64,000 bases of DNA from Granulicella aggregans. Lineage in GTDB: Bacteria > Acidobacteriota > Terriglobia > Terriglobales > Acidobacteriaceae. The position numbers and the translations under genes are program-made. How positions within the stretch are numbered: position 1 is the first letter of the stretch; each line of letters opens with the position of its first letter. The stretch is from NCBI RefSeq assembly GCF_025685565.1, contig NZ_JAGSYE010000001.1, positions 434,001 through 498,000 of the forward strand, read 5' to 3'. The notes beneath the pieces were generated by a model that worked only from the letters and a program-made list of their open reading frames with translations, was not told where the DNA came from and did not search any database. Shown piece by piece: positions 43,097 to 50,516 of the stretch.

Positions 43097-43165
43097 TGTC
43101 CTGCCGGACGGGCCCGCTGCGCGCGGTGCGGTCACTTCATGACTTGTGTACCGCTTCGCGGTGGC
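43097..43165. repeat. Family H repeat
   Basis: GTCCTGCCGGACGGGCCCGC, then GCGCGCGGTGCGGTCACTTC, then ATGACTTGTGTACCGCTTCGCGG. It matches the copy at 35312 at about 85-90% of positions by eye. Confidence 0.85.
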
Positions 43166-43176
43166 GGACAAGCACT

Positions 43177-43866
43177 TTACGGGTCTTCGCTGTCGCCTTC
43201 TTCGATAAGGGACGTGGTGCCGACTACATCGAAGGTCATCGGAGTTCCGCCGGTGAGTTGGAGGGTTGCGCGCATGGGCTGGCGTTGCCAGGTCGCGGGC
43301 TGGCAGGGGGCGGCGGAGCGATCGGGCTGGGGCCAGGGGCCGATCTGTTTGTGGACGATGGGTTTGCGGGTGCTGATCTGGGCAACGACGGCGAAGAGGC
43401 CGCCCTTCGCCGTCGTCGCCACACCGCAGTAGGCGGCGTAGTCGCGGAACCAGGAGACTTCGGAGACCATGGGGTCGAAGTCGGGGAGATGGAGGGCGGC
43501 GATGTGGCCGGTGGTGCGGTCGACGAGGAGCCAGGGGCCGGGCTGCCAGACCCAGCGGTCGGCTGACTCATCGGGCAGGCGGTCGTTTATGCGTAACGCT
43601 CGGCGGATGGTAAAGCTGCGGTCGGTGACGTCGTGGGCGTCGCCGGTGGTCCACTCGCGCTGACGGGAGTCGACGAAGAGAGGGCGGACTTTCAAGGTGG
43701 GATCGCCGGAAGATGGGGATTCGGATGCCGGCGGCGTGTAGGGGACTTTTTTTGCTGGGCCGAGGGTGACGGTGTGCAGTTTTGGAGGGGCGGCGAACGT
43801 CTGCAAGGGAGTGCAGGCGCAGAGGATCAGCAGCAGAGGCACAGGAGCGGAGCGAAGGGTCTGCAT
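43177..43866 (-). CDS. Exported hypothetical protein
   Basis: 229 residues from ATG 43866 (MQTLRSAPVPLLLILCACTPLQTFAAPPK), a signal peptide with a possible lipobox (ILCAC). The mature domain is beta-rich (LKVRPLFVDSRQREWTTGDAHDVTDRSFTIRRALRINDRLP, WVWQPGPWLLVDRTTGHIAALHLPDFDPMVSEVSWFRDYAAYCG). I do not recognise a family. Single transcriptional unit between an FmdE-like gene and the bactofilin gene. Confidence 0.6.
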   Translation of the reverse strand: MQTLRSAPVPLLLILCACTPLQTFAAPPKLHTVTLGPAKKVPYTPPASESPSSGDPTLKVRPLFVDSRQREWTTGDAHDVTDRSFTIRRALRINDRLPDESADRWVWQPGPWLLVDRTTGHIAALHLPDFDPMVSEVSWFRDYAAYCGVATTAKGGLFAVVAQISTRKPIVHKQIGPWPQPDRSAAPCQPATWQRQPMRATLQLTGGTPMTFDVVGTTSLIEEGDSEDP

Positions 43867-44186
43867 GGCGGGCAGAGTACGCCCGGAGGTGCCCGAATGC
43901 AAGCCAGTGCGGCAGGTTTGCACACCGCTGCAGGAAAAGTACCGCAGTTTCCACAGAGGTACCGTTGGAGGTACCGTATTTCTTGCTATTGACGACTCAG
44001 GGACTGGCACCAAGACCAGCGACGAGGAGTATGGTTTACACAGAAGCGGTGGAACCGCGTGGGCGCGAGACCCATTCACCTGTCAGGACGACCAGAGCAG
44101 GAACGACATCGACACCCAACCCTGCCAACTTCGCGAAGTTGCGCGAACCGCAAACGCGAACCGCAGAGACGAAAGGACACAAAGAT

Positions 44187-44714
44187 ATGTGGAAACCGAA
44201 TCAGCCTGGAACCGGCGCACCTGCAGCACCTGAACCCGTACGGGGCGCTATGCCCCCGGCGATGGAACCCACCCCGACGCGTCCCGCGTCCCCGACACCG
44301 GCTGGCATCCCCGCAGCTGCAACCGGCGAACAGGCGACGATCGGCAAGTCGCTGGTGATCAAGGGCGAGGTCTCGGGCTCCGAGTCGCTCTTCATCGACG
44401 GCAAGATCGAAGGCGCGATCAACCTCCCTGGCAACCGCGTGACGGTTGGCCGGAACGGGCAAGTTGCGGCCAACATCATGGCTCGCGAAGTCGTCGTCCT
44501 GGGCAAGGTGCGCGGCAACGTGCATGCCAGCGACCGTATCGACATTCGCAGCGAAGGCTCGCTGACCGGCGACGTGATTGCGGCAAGGATCTCGATTGAG
44601 GATGGCGCGTTCTTCAAGGGCGGCATCGACATTCGTAAGCCTGGGGCGGAAGGTGCCAAGGGCGGCGCGGCTGCGGCTGCTCCGGTGGCCGAGCAGATTC
44701 CGGTTACTGTTTAG
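44187..44714 (+). CDS. Bactofilin (polymer-forming cytoskeletal protein)
   Basis: 175 residues from ATG 44187. After a Pro-rich N-terminus, residues 50-145 hold the bactofilin beta-helix: ATIGKSLVIKGEVSGSESLFIDGKIEGAINLPGNRVTVGRNGQVAANIMAREVVVLGKVRGNVHASDRIDIRSEGSLTGDVIAARISIEDGAFFKGGIDI. The Ala-rich tail is disordered. Bactofilins polymerise without nucleotide and shape cells or anchor envelope enzymes. The gene follows a non-coding spacer. Confidence 0.95.
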   Translation: MWKPNQPGTGAPAAPEPVRGAMPPAMEPTPTRPASPTPAGIPAAATGEQATIGKSLVIKGEVSGSESLFIDGKIEGAINLPGNRVTVGRNGQVAANIMAREVVVLGKVRGNVHASDRIDIRSEGSLTGDVIAARISIEDGAFFKGGIDIRKPGAEGAKGGAAAAAPVAEQIPVTV

Positions 44715-44735
44715 TTTTTCTTTGCTGGATATGGG

Positions 44736-44760
44736 AAGCCCCGGTGATGCCGGGGCTTTT
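44736..44760 (+). terminator. Terminator after the bactofilin gene
   Basis: AAGCCCCGG-TGATG-CCGGGGCTT is a nine-bp stem with a TTTTCTG tail, 22 bases after the stop codon. Confidence 0.9.
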
Positions 44761-44792
44761 CTGCGTGTGGGATGCGTGACCATGAGAGTAAA

Positions 44793-44876
44793 CGCGAGAT
44801 GCGGGGGGCTCTCCACTACGCATCGCGATAGGACTGCGATGCTCCGGTCGAGATGGGGGTTCTCTTCTCCGGAATG
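44793..44876. repeat. Family C repeat
   Basis: GCGAGATGCGGGGGGCTCTCCACTACGC, then ATCGCGATAGGACTGCGAT, then GCTCCGGTCGAGATGGGG. Full-length forward copy. Confidence 0.8.
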
Positions 44877-44907
44877 ACGAGTTCTTCTGGAATTTGATGG
44901 CGCTTCC

Positions 44908-44942
44908 ATCCCACATCTCACAAGCGAGATGTGGGGCACCCG
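44908..44942. repeat. Family B repeat
   Basis: ATCCCACATCTCACAAGCGAGATGTGGGGCACCCG: hairpin with eight paired bases (CACATCTC / GAGATGTG), ending in the same GGGGCACCC as family A. Other copies: 42365, 47228, and variants at 39239 and 62782. Confidence 0.85.
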
Positions 44943-44954
44943 GTTTTGTGGCGG

Positions 44955-46625
44955 TTAGATGGATTGGCTTTCGGCGGTGGAGATTTGGGTGTCGCGGGTG
45001 GCGCGGCTAAAGGCGATGCGAAGATCGGCGACCTTGTTGAGATGGAAAGCGTGGAGCTTGGATGAGTTGGGGGCGGTGATGGCGAACATGTCGGCGCGCG
45101 TGACTTCGTCAAGGTAGAAGGAGGGTCGGAAGTCGGGCTGCTGAGGGCGGACTTCGATGTGCGACATCTCGAGGTTCATGATGTGTCGCAAGAAGAATCC
45201 CTGCGCGGGCATGGGGCCGAACATCTCGGGGTCGGGGTAGGCAGTGTCTTTTTCGGGCGGACGGATGGCGGCGGCTTCGACGGGAGCGCCGCCCTTGTGC
45301 TCGATGAAGATGTTCGAGAGGTGGATGTCTTCGAGCGAGTGGCTGGGGATTCCGGAGAGGATGGAGCAGATATTGGTTCCACCGTTGGAGCTGACGAGGT
45401 TGTTCACGCTGATGCGGCGAAGGGCTCCGACCTGCGTGGACTCTTTGGGGCCGCGGAGACGGGAGCCTAAGCGGAAGAAGAGCGGCGCGGAGACGTTATC
45501 GCGCATGGTGATGTTGGAGATGGTGATGTCTTCGCAGAGAGCGCCATCTTCGCTCTCGAGGGCGAGACCCTGGCAGCCTTCGAAGACGCAGTTGGAGATG
45601 GTGATGTTCTTGAAGCCGCCGTTCGATTCGGTGCCGCACTTGATGCGGCCGGTGCGGTATTTCTGGACGCCGTCGGGGAACTTCTTGAAGGTACCGTCGA
45701 GGACGGAGCCGATCTCGTAGCAGCCGGTGACGTAGCAGTTGGTGATGGTGACGTTCTCGGTCGCGCGGGCGTAGCCAAGGGCGAAGCTGCTCTTGGGGCA
45801 GATGGCGTCGTCCCAGGGGGAGTTGACGGTGCAGTTGGAGACGCGGACGTTCTTGCAGCAGTCGATGTCCATGCCGTCGCGGTCGGTGTCGATCTTGAGG
45901 TTGTCGATGGAGACGTTGTCGACGCCGGTGAGGAGCAGGCCGAAGTGGCCGCCTTTAAGGATGGAGAAGTCGCGGAAGATGACGTTGTGGCAGTTTTTGA
46001 GGGCGATGGTCTTGTTGCCTACGCCGGCTTGCTCGGCTTTGAAGGGAACAACTTCGACGACCCAGTCTCGGCCGTTCGAGAGTCCTTTGCCGTGGATGAG
46101 GCCGGGGCCGGTGATGGCGATGTCGTGGAGGTCTTCGCCCCAGATGAGGGAGTTGTGCCAGTGATTATGGCCGTAGTCCTGATAGGCGTCGTAGGAGGTT
46201 TTGGGCTCGGCCGCGTCGTAGGTACCGCCGTGGTGGCCGGTGGTCTCGCCGGGGAGAGGTGAGTCGGCAGCGACGAGAGTGCAGCCCTGGGCGAGGTAAA
46301 GCTCGACGTTGCTCTGAAGGCGGATGGAGAAGGTGAGCCAGGTGCCTGCCGGGAGGTAGACGGTTCCTCCGCCGCTGGCGGCCGCGGCGGCGATGGCGGC
46401 GTTGATGGCATTGGTGTCGAGGGCCTTGCCATCGCCTACTGCGCCGTAGGTGCGGATGTCGAAGAGGCTGGCGAGGTCGGTGGCGGCGTGGGGAGCGTTC
46501 TGGCGGGCGGCGGCGTGGGGAGCGTTCTGGCGGGCGGCGGCGTGGGCTACCGGAGGGAGCGCAGCGGCGAGGCCGAGGGAGCTGAGACGGAGGAGATCGC
46601 GGCGGGCAGAGTCAAAAGGGGACAT
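44955..46625 (-). CDS. Tat-exported glycoside hydrolase family 28 (polygalacturonase-like)
   Basis: 556 residues from ATG 46625. SARRDLLRLSSLGLAAALPPVAHA is a Tat-like signal. The beta-helix motifs of GH28 are visible: DTDRDGMDID (NTDGID position), NSPWDDAICPKS (catalytic Asp pair), CYEIGSVLDG (GHG position, altered), and GRIKCGTESNG (RIK). The altered third motif means substrate and activity may differ from classic polygalacturonases. Two copies of a nine-residue unit (AARQNAPHA), encoded by a 27-bp direct repeat at 46482-46535, lie right after the signal. Likely secreted pectin/rhamnogalacturonan hydrolase. Confidence 0.9.
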   Translation of the reverse strand: MSPFDSARRDLLRLSSLGLAAALPPVAHAAARQNAPHAAARQNAPHAATDLASLFDIRTYGAVGDGKALDTNAINAAIAAAAASGGGTVYLPAGTWLTFSIRLQSNVELYLAQGCTLVAADSPLPGETTGHHGGTYDAAEPKTSYDAYQDYGHNHWHNSLIWGEDLHDIAITGPGLIHGKGLSNGRDWVVEVVPFKAEQAGVGNKTIALKNCHNVIFRDFSILKGGHFGLLLTGVDNVSIDNLKIDTDRDGMDIDCCKNVRVSNCTVNSPWDDAICPKSSFALGYARATENVTITNCYVTGCYEIGSVLDGTFKKFPDGVQKYRTGRIKCGTESNGGFKNITISNCVFEGCQGLALESEDGALCEDITISNITMRDNVSAPLFFRLGSRLRGPKESTQVGALRRISVNNLVSSNGGTNICSILSGIPSHSLEDIHLSNIFIEHKGGAPVEAAAIRPPEKDTAYPDPEMFGPMPAQGFFLRHIMNLEMSHIEVRPQQPDFRPSFYLDEVTRADMFAITAPNSSKLHAFHLNKVADLRIAFSRATRDTQISTAESQSI

Positions 46626-46690
46626 TGCGGATGATGGTAGCAGTGCGGGGAGAGGTCTGACCACCTGGTTTTGGCTTTCGAATCAAACCA

Positions 46691-46999
46691 TCACTGTGAC
46701 CGACCCAAGCGTTTGCGATCCAGATGCCACAGAAGTGCGTTTATCAGCAGGAAGAAGGCTGCGCCAAGGCAGGCATTGATTGCAACTGCTACGCACGATC
46801 CCACAGTTTCCTGAAAGTCGGTTCCACCGTGGCCTCCGGTGATGAGCAGGTGACAGATCAATCCGGGAAGGGCAACCATCACTGCCATTGTTTGATTGGT
46901 TTTCTCTGCGACTACGGTGATCAGTGCCATCAGCAAAGCGCCTATCGCGGCGAAGCCGAGCACTACTGATCGAATCCGAGAAGTGGGCATGCCAGTCAT
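46691..46999 (-). CDS. Small membrane protein of unknown function
   Basis: 102 residues. Three hydrophobic helices: VVLGFAAIGALLMALITVVA, MAVMVALPGLICHLLITGG, and CVAVAINACLGAAFFLLINALLW. Charged residues only at the ends. I do not recognise a family. It lies upstream of and in the same direction as the GH28 gene, but with a 65-base gap, so co-transcription is possible. Confidence 0.5.
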   Translation of the reverse strand: MTGMPTSRIRSVVLGFAAIGALLMALITVVAEKTNQTMAVMVALPGLICHLLITGGHGGTDFQETVGSCVAVAINACLGAAFFLLINALLWHLDRKRLGRSQ

Positions 47000-47168
47000 A
47001 CTCTCAGATCAGCTCTTACCGAGGTGACTCCAACATGCAAGCTTTCGGTGACTAAAGCGCATATCGCGAGCACGTCGAAAAATGAAATGCGGGGGTCGGC
47101 GGGTTCAAGGGTCAAGATGACGTGTTTTACAAGGGTGATGAGGAAAAGCGGTTCGTGCTTCGCACGAA

Positions 47169-47262
47169 TGTCCCACTCATCGCGATACGACCGCGATGAA
47201 TGGGGCACGTGAACATTAGTGGCGCCACTCCCACATCTCAAAGTCGAGATGTGGGGCACCCG
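47169..47262. repeat. Family A-like and family B repeats
   Basis: GTCCCACTCATCGCGAT...ATCGCGATGAATGGGGCACG is an A-type hairpin variant. TCCCACATCTCAAAGTCGAGATGTGGGGCACCCG is a B copy. They occupy the gap before the hydrolase gene's 3' end. Confidence 0.75.
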
Positions 47263-47278
47263 ATTTTGTCATTCAAGT

Positions 47279-48133
47279 TCAGGCGGCGAAGAAGGTGCGG
47301 ATCTTCTCGGCGATGAAGTGGCTCTCCTCTTCGAGAGCGAAGTGGCCGGTGTCGATCAGATTAAGTTCGGCTTTGGGTATGTCGCGGAGGTAGGCCTTTG
47401 CGCCCTCGACCGTGAAGAACGGATCGTTCTGGCCCCAGACGATGAGGGTGGGCGGCTGGTAGTTGCGAAAGAACGCCTGCCAGGTGGGGTAGTGCTTGAG
47501 GTTGTTCTGGTAGTCGTAGGCGAGGTCGATCTGGATCTCCGCGTTGCCGGGGCGGTCGAGGAAGTACTGGTCGAGGGTGTAGCTGTCGGGACTGATGGCG
47601 GCGGGGTTCTTCGTGCCGTGAGTGTACTGGAAGCGTGTGGTCTCGAAGGAGAGCATGGCGGTGCGTGTTGCGGCCTCGTTCTCGGGGGTGCGGTTGGCCC
47701 AGAGGGTCTTGAGGGGATCGAAGCCGGCGCCGATGCCTTCGGCGTAGGCGTTGCCGTTCTGGACGATGATGCCGGTGATGGCCTCAGGGTGGGCGGCGGC
47801 GATGCGATAGCCGACGGGAGCGCCGTAGTCCTGGACATAGATGGTGAACTTCGTCAGATCGAGGGTGGTGAAGAGGAGTTCATCGATGTAGGCGGCGAGA
47901 TTGTCGAAGGTGTAGGTGAAGGTCGAGGCAGAGGGAGCGTCGCTGTAGCCGAAGCCGGGAAAATCCGGGGCGATGATATGAAACTTATCCTCGAGCTGGG
48001 GGATGAGGTCGCGAAACATGTGCGAAGAGGTGGGGAATCCGTGGAGCAGGACGATGGTGGGAGCGGCTGGGTCTCCGGCTTCGCGGTAGAAGATCTTCTG
48101 GTTGCGGACGGTGGCGTAGTTGTAGGTGATCAT
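47279..48133 (-). CDS. Alpha/beta hydrolase (haloalkane dehalogenase/epoxide hydrolase-like)
   Basis: 284 residues. IVLLHGFPTSSHMFRD (HG at 31-32) provides the oxyanion hole. Asp102 in YVQDYGAPVG is at the nucleophile position, giving a DxG elbow as in dehalogenases and epoxide hydrolases instead of GxSxG. The acid is Asp237 in WGQNDPFF and the base His264 in DTGHFALEE. Cytosolic. The gene is divergent from a CGNR regulator across a palindromic operator, which suggests that the substrate or product controls its expression. The exact substrate is not deducible. Confidence 0.9.
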   Translation of the reverse strand: MITYNYATVRNQKIFYREAGDPAAPTIVLLHGFPTSSHMFRDLIPQLEDKFHIIAPDFPGFGYSDAPSASTFTYTFDNLAAYIDELLFTTLDLTKFTIYVQDYGAPVGYRIAAAHPEAITGIIVQNGNAYAEGIGAGFDPLKTLWANRTPENEAATRTAMLSFETTRFQYTHGTKNPAAISPDSYTLDQYFLDRPGNAEIQIDLAYDYQNNLKHYPTWQAFFRNYQPPTLIVWGQNDPFFTVEGAKAYLRDIPKAELNLIDTGHFALEEESHFIAEKIRTFFAA

Positions 48134-48181
48134 GGCGGCTCTCCTTTGGGGTGGTGCTTACTGCTTCTGGTTATGAGAGTG

Positions 48182-48217
48182 AATAACACCTGTAAAAGAT
48201 TCTTTATTGGTGTTATT
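48182..48217. promoter_or_regulatory. Inverted-repeat operator between the hydrolase and CGNR genes
   Basis: AATAACACC (48182-48190), 18 bases of AT-rich spacer, and GGTGTTATT (48209-48217) form a perfect 9+9 inverted repeat. It lies 49 bases upstream of the hydrolase start and 25 bases upstream of the regulator ATG. On the hydrolase strand TTTACA inside it could be a -35 element. The spacing fits a dimeric repressor. Confidence 0.8.
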
Positions 48218-48241
48218 GTTTTATTGAGAGGTGGCCTGGCT

Positions 48242-48814
48242 ATGGAACGGCTCGATGGGGATTGGATTGGCGGGTACCTGTTTGTCGGGAACCGGCTGGC
48301 TTTGGATTTTTTGAATACGAGGCTGGTGGATGGGGACCAAGACGTGGAGAAGCTGCCGGATTGGGCGGCGTTTTCACGGTGGTGTGTGGCGGCGGGGATT
48401 GGGCCGGCGGATGAGGGGAGAACCGGGGAGGGGCGAATCGGAGAGATTCGTGGGTTTCGGGAGCGGCTGCGGGAGGCGGTGACTTCACTGGAGAACGGGA
48501 AGGCTCCGGCGGGGGAGTTTCTGGCAGAGGTCAATTCCCTGCTCTCACGGTATCCGGCGCGGGTAGTGCTGGATGCGGGGGCGGATGGAGTGGCGAAGAG
48601 GACGAATTATGAAGGTTTTTGGGGAGCGATGGCGGCGGCTGTCGCGGAGTTGCTGACATCGACGGAGTTGCACCGGCTGAGGAAGTGCGAGCACTGCATC
48701 GTCCACTTCTACGATGTGAGCAAGAAGGGGTCGCGGCGGTGGTGCAGCATGGGGATGTGCGGAAACCGGGTGAAGGTCGCGGCTTATCAGAAGAGGCGGC
48801 GAGAGGAGGGGTGA
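48242..48814 (+). CDS. CGNR zinc-finger transcriptional regulator
   Basis: 190 residues from ATG 48242. N-terminal ABATE-like domain (LFVGNRLALDFLNTRLVDGD...LPDWAAFSRW). The C-terminus carries the CGNR motif: RLRKCEHCIVHFYDVSKKGSRRWCSMGMCGNRVKVAAYQKRRR, with CxxC and CxxxxC zinc ligands. CGNR proteins regulate adjacent hydrolase or oxidoreductase genes. The inverted repeat just upstream is probably its own operator and that of the divergent hydrolase. Confidence 0.93.
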   Translation: MERLDGDWIGGYLFVGNRLALDFLNTRLVDGDQDVEKLPDWAAFSRWCVAAGIGPADEGRTGEGRIGEIRGFRERLREAVTSLENGKAPAGEFLAEVNSLLSRYPARVVLDAGADGVAKRTNYEGFWGAMAAAVAELLTSTELHRLRKCEHCIVHFYDVSKKGSRRWCSMGMCGNRVKVAAYQKRRREEG

Positions 48815-48823
48815 GTGGCGGGG

Positions 48824-48863
48824 TCCCACCCATGACGATGGAGCTGTCATGGATGGGGCACCC
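48824..48863. repeat. Family A repeat
   Basis: TCCCACCCATGACGATGGAG then CTGTCATGGATGGGGCACCC: hairpin between the CGNR and NodT gene ends. Nearly the same as the copy at 42301. Confidence 0.85.
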
Positions 48864-48878
48864 AGAATGTATGGCTGC

Positions 48879-50516
48879 TCAGTACTTGGGTAGTTGAGCG
48901 GTGGACCATCCTCCGCCGAGGGCTTTGATGAGAAGGACGCTGGCGTCCATCTGGCGGCGCTGGATGGCGATCTCGTTGCGTTCGTTCTGCAGCGCGGTGG
49001 TTTGCGCGGTGACTACTTGCAGGTAGGTGTCGATGCCGCCTACGTAGCGGTTGTTGAAGATCTTTACAGCGGCCTGGGCAGCGATGGTGGAGTTGTGCTG
49101 CTGCTGGGCTTCGAGGGTAAGGGTGTGCAGGACGGCGAGGTTGTCCTCTACCTGCTGGAAGGCGGTAAGGGTGGCCTGACGGTAGTTGGCGGTCTGCTCG
49201 TCGTAGGCGGCGAGGGCCTGCTGCGAGACGGCACCTCGGCGGCCGGCGTCGAAGAGGGTCTGCGAGAGCGTTGGGCCTACGCCCCAGATGTAGTTTGAGC
49301 CGTTGACCAGGGTCGAGAGAGCGGTGCTCTCGAAGCCTCCGAAGGCGGAGAGGTTCAGGGTCGGGAAGTAGGCGGCGCGGGCGATGCCGATGCGTTCGTT
49401 GGCTTCGTTGACGCGGCGCTCGGCGGCGGCGATGTCGGGGCGGCGCTCGAGGAGCTCGGACGGCAGGCCGACGGGGATGGCGGGCGGGCGGGTATCGAGC
49501 GGGGATTCGGCGAGGGTGAAGGCTGCCGGCGGCTTGCCAATGAGCACGGCGATGGCGTGCTCGAACTGGGCGCGCTGGATGTTGACGTCGCTGGCCTGGA
49601 CACGGGCGCTTTCGAGCTGGGTCTTGGCCTGGTCGACGTCGGACTCGCCGGAGACGCCCCCCTGGAAACGGTTGTTCGTGATGCGGTAGGCCTCTTCGTA
49701 GGTCTGGACGGTGTCGAGGAGGAGCTTCTCGTCGGCATCGTTGGCGCGGGCCTCGAAGTAGTCGACGGCGAGTTCGGCCTGGAGGCTGAGCTGGGCGGTC
49801 TGAAGGTCGGCGGCGGTGGCCTGGGCTTCTTCTTTGGAGACGTTTACCGTCCGGCGGACGCGGCCCCAGAGGTCGACCTCGTAGTTCAGGTCGAAGGGGA
49901 GCTGGAGGTCGGCGGTGCCGTTGTTGTTGGCGGGTGCGGTGAAGTAGGGGCGGGCGTTCGATTCGCGCTCGCCGGCGACGGATGGGGCTACGCCGATGGT
50001 CGGGAAGAGGAAAGAGTGGTTGTAGCGAATCTGCGAGCGGGCCTCGACGAGGCGGGCGGCGGCGGCCTTGAGGGACTGATTGTTGGCGGTGACCTGCCGT
50101 TCGAGGTCGTTGAGTTGAGGATCGTTGAAGATCGTCCACCAGTCGCCTTTGAGGGCGGTGTCGGCGGGCTGCGCGGACTGCCAGTTCCCTTCCTTGTAGA
50201 CGCCGTTGGTCCTCATCTCCTTGTAGTCGGGGGCCAGGGGTGTCGTGGGCTTTACGTACTTCGGGCCTACCATGCAGCCGGAGAGCATCAGCATCGCCAG
50301 GGTTGATGCGAGTGCGAGACGAGATGCGGGGGTCTCTCCACTCCCGTTGGTCGGTCGAGATGACGTGTCCTTTGGGGTGAAATTGGGTCTGGGGCCGAAA
50401 GGTTCGAACGATCTTGGTGATGTGAGATCGTTCGGGGTCCTTCGACTGCGTTCGTCGCAAGTGCGCGACGAACTCCGCTCAGGATGACGGGATTTTTGGG
50501 AGGAGAAGAAGGTCAT
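48879..50516 (-). CDS. RND efflux outer-membrane lipoprotein (NodT/OprM type) with repeat-derived N-terminus
   Basis: 545 residues. The ATG overlaps the adaptor stop (TAATG), so coupling is tight. The lipobox is LSGC (Cys81) in LALASTLAMLMLSGCMVGPKYVKP, unusually far in. Residues 5-66 (SQKSRHPERSSSRT..., NGSGETPASR) are encoded by two dispersed repeats and give a very long basic n-region. The rest is a standard OEP protein: DWWTIFNDPQLNDLERQV, two copies of the coiled-coil/strand unit, and YLQVVTAQTTALQNE. Forms the trimeric outer-membrane duct of the pump. A true start further in may be used, but no good one is visible. Confidence 0.9.
   Translation of the reverse strand: MTFFSSQKSRHPERSSSRTCDERSRRTPNDLTSPRSFEPFGPRPNFTPKDTSSRPTNGSGETPASRLALASTLAMLMLSGCMVGPKYVKPTTPLAPDYKEMRTNGVYKEGNWQSAQPADTALKGDWWTIFNDPQLNDLERQVTANNQSLKAAAARLVEARSQIRYNHSFLFPTIGVAPSVAGERESNARPYFTAPANNNGTADLQLPFDLNYEVDLWGRVRRTVNVSKEEAQATAADLQTAQLSLQAELAVDYFEARANDADEKLLLDTVQTYEEAYRITNNRFQGGVSGESDVDQAKTQLESARVQASDVNIQRAQFEHAIAVLIGKPPAAFTLAESPLDTRPPAIPVGLPSELLERRPDIAAAERRVNEANERIGIARAAYFPTLNLSAFGGFESTALSTLVNGSNYIWGVGPTLSQTLFDAGRRGAVSQQALAAYDEQTANYRQATLTAFQQVEDNLAVLHTLTLEAQQQHNSTIAAQAAVKIFNNRYVGGIDTYLQVVTAQTTALQNERNEIAIQRRQMDASVLLIKALGGGWSTAQLPKY
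50321..50366. repeat. Family C repeat inside the NodT reading frame
   Basis: GAGATGCGGGGGTCTCTCCACTCC, then GTTGGTCGGTCGAGATGACG. It encodes SRPTNGSGETPASR of the NodT leader on the reverse strand. Confidence 0.85.
50432..50490. repeat. Family F repeat inside the NodT reading frame
   Basis: TCGGGGTCCTTCGACTGCG, TTCGTCGCAAGTGCGCGACGAA, CTCCGCTCAGGATGACGGG: an imperfect palindrome (TTCGTCGCA / TGCGCGACGAA). It is the classical CTTCG...CTCAGGATGAC element and encodes the first residues of the NodT leader. Confidence 0.85.

Noticed and set aside
47219..48814. 531-residue frame covering the hydrolase region and CGNR gene
   Set aside because: The first 340 codons are antisense to the hydrolase; ATG 48242 gives the CGNR family start.
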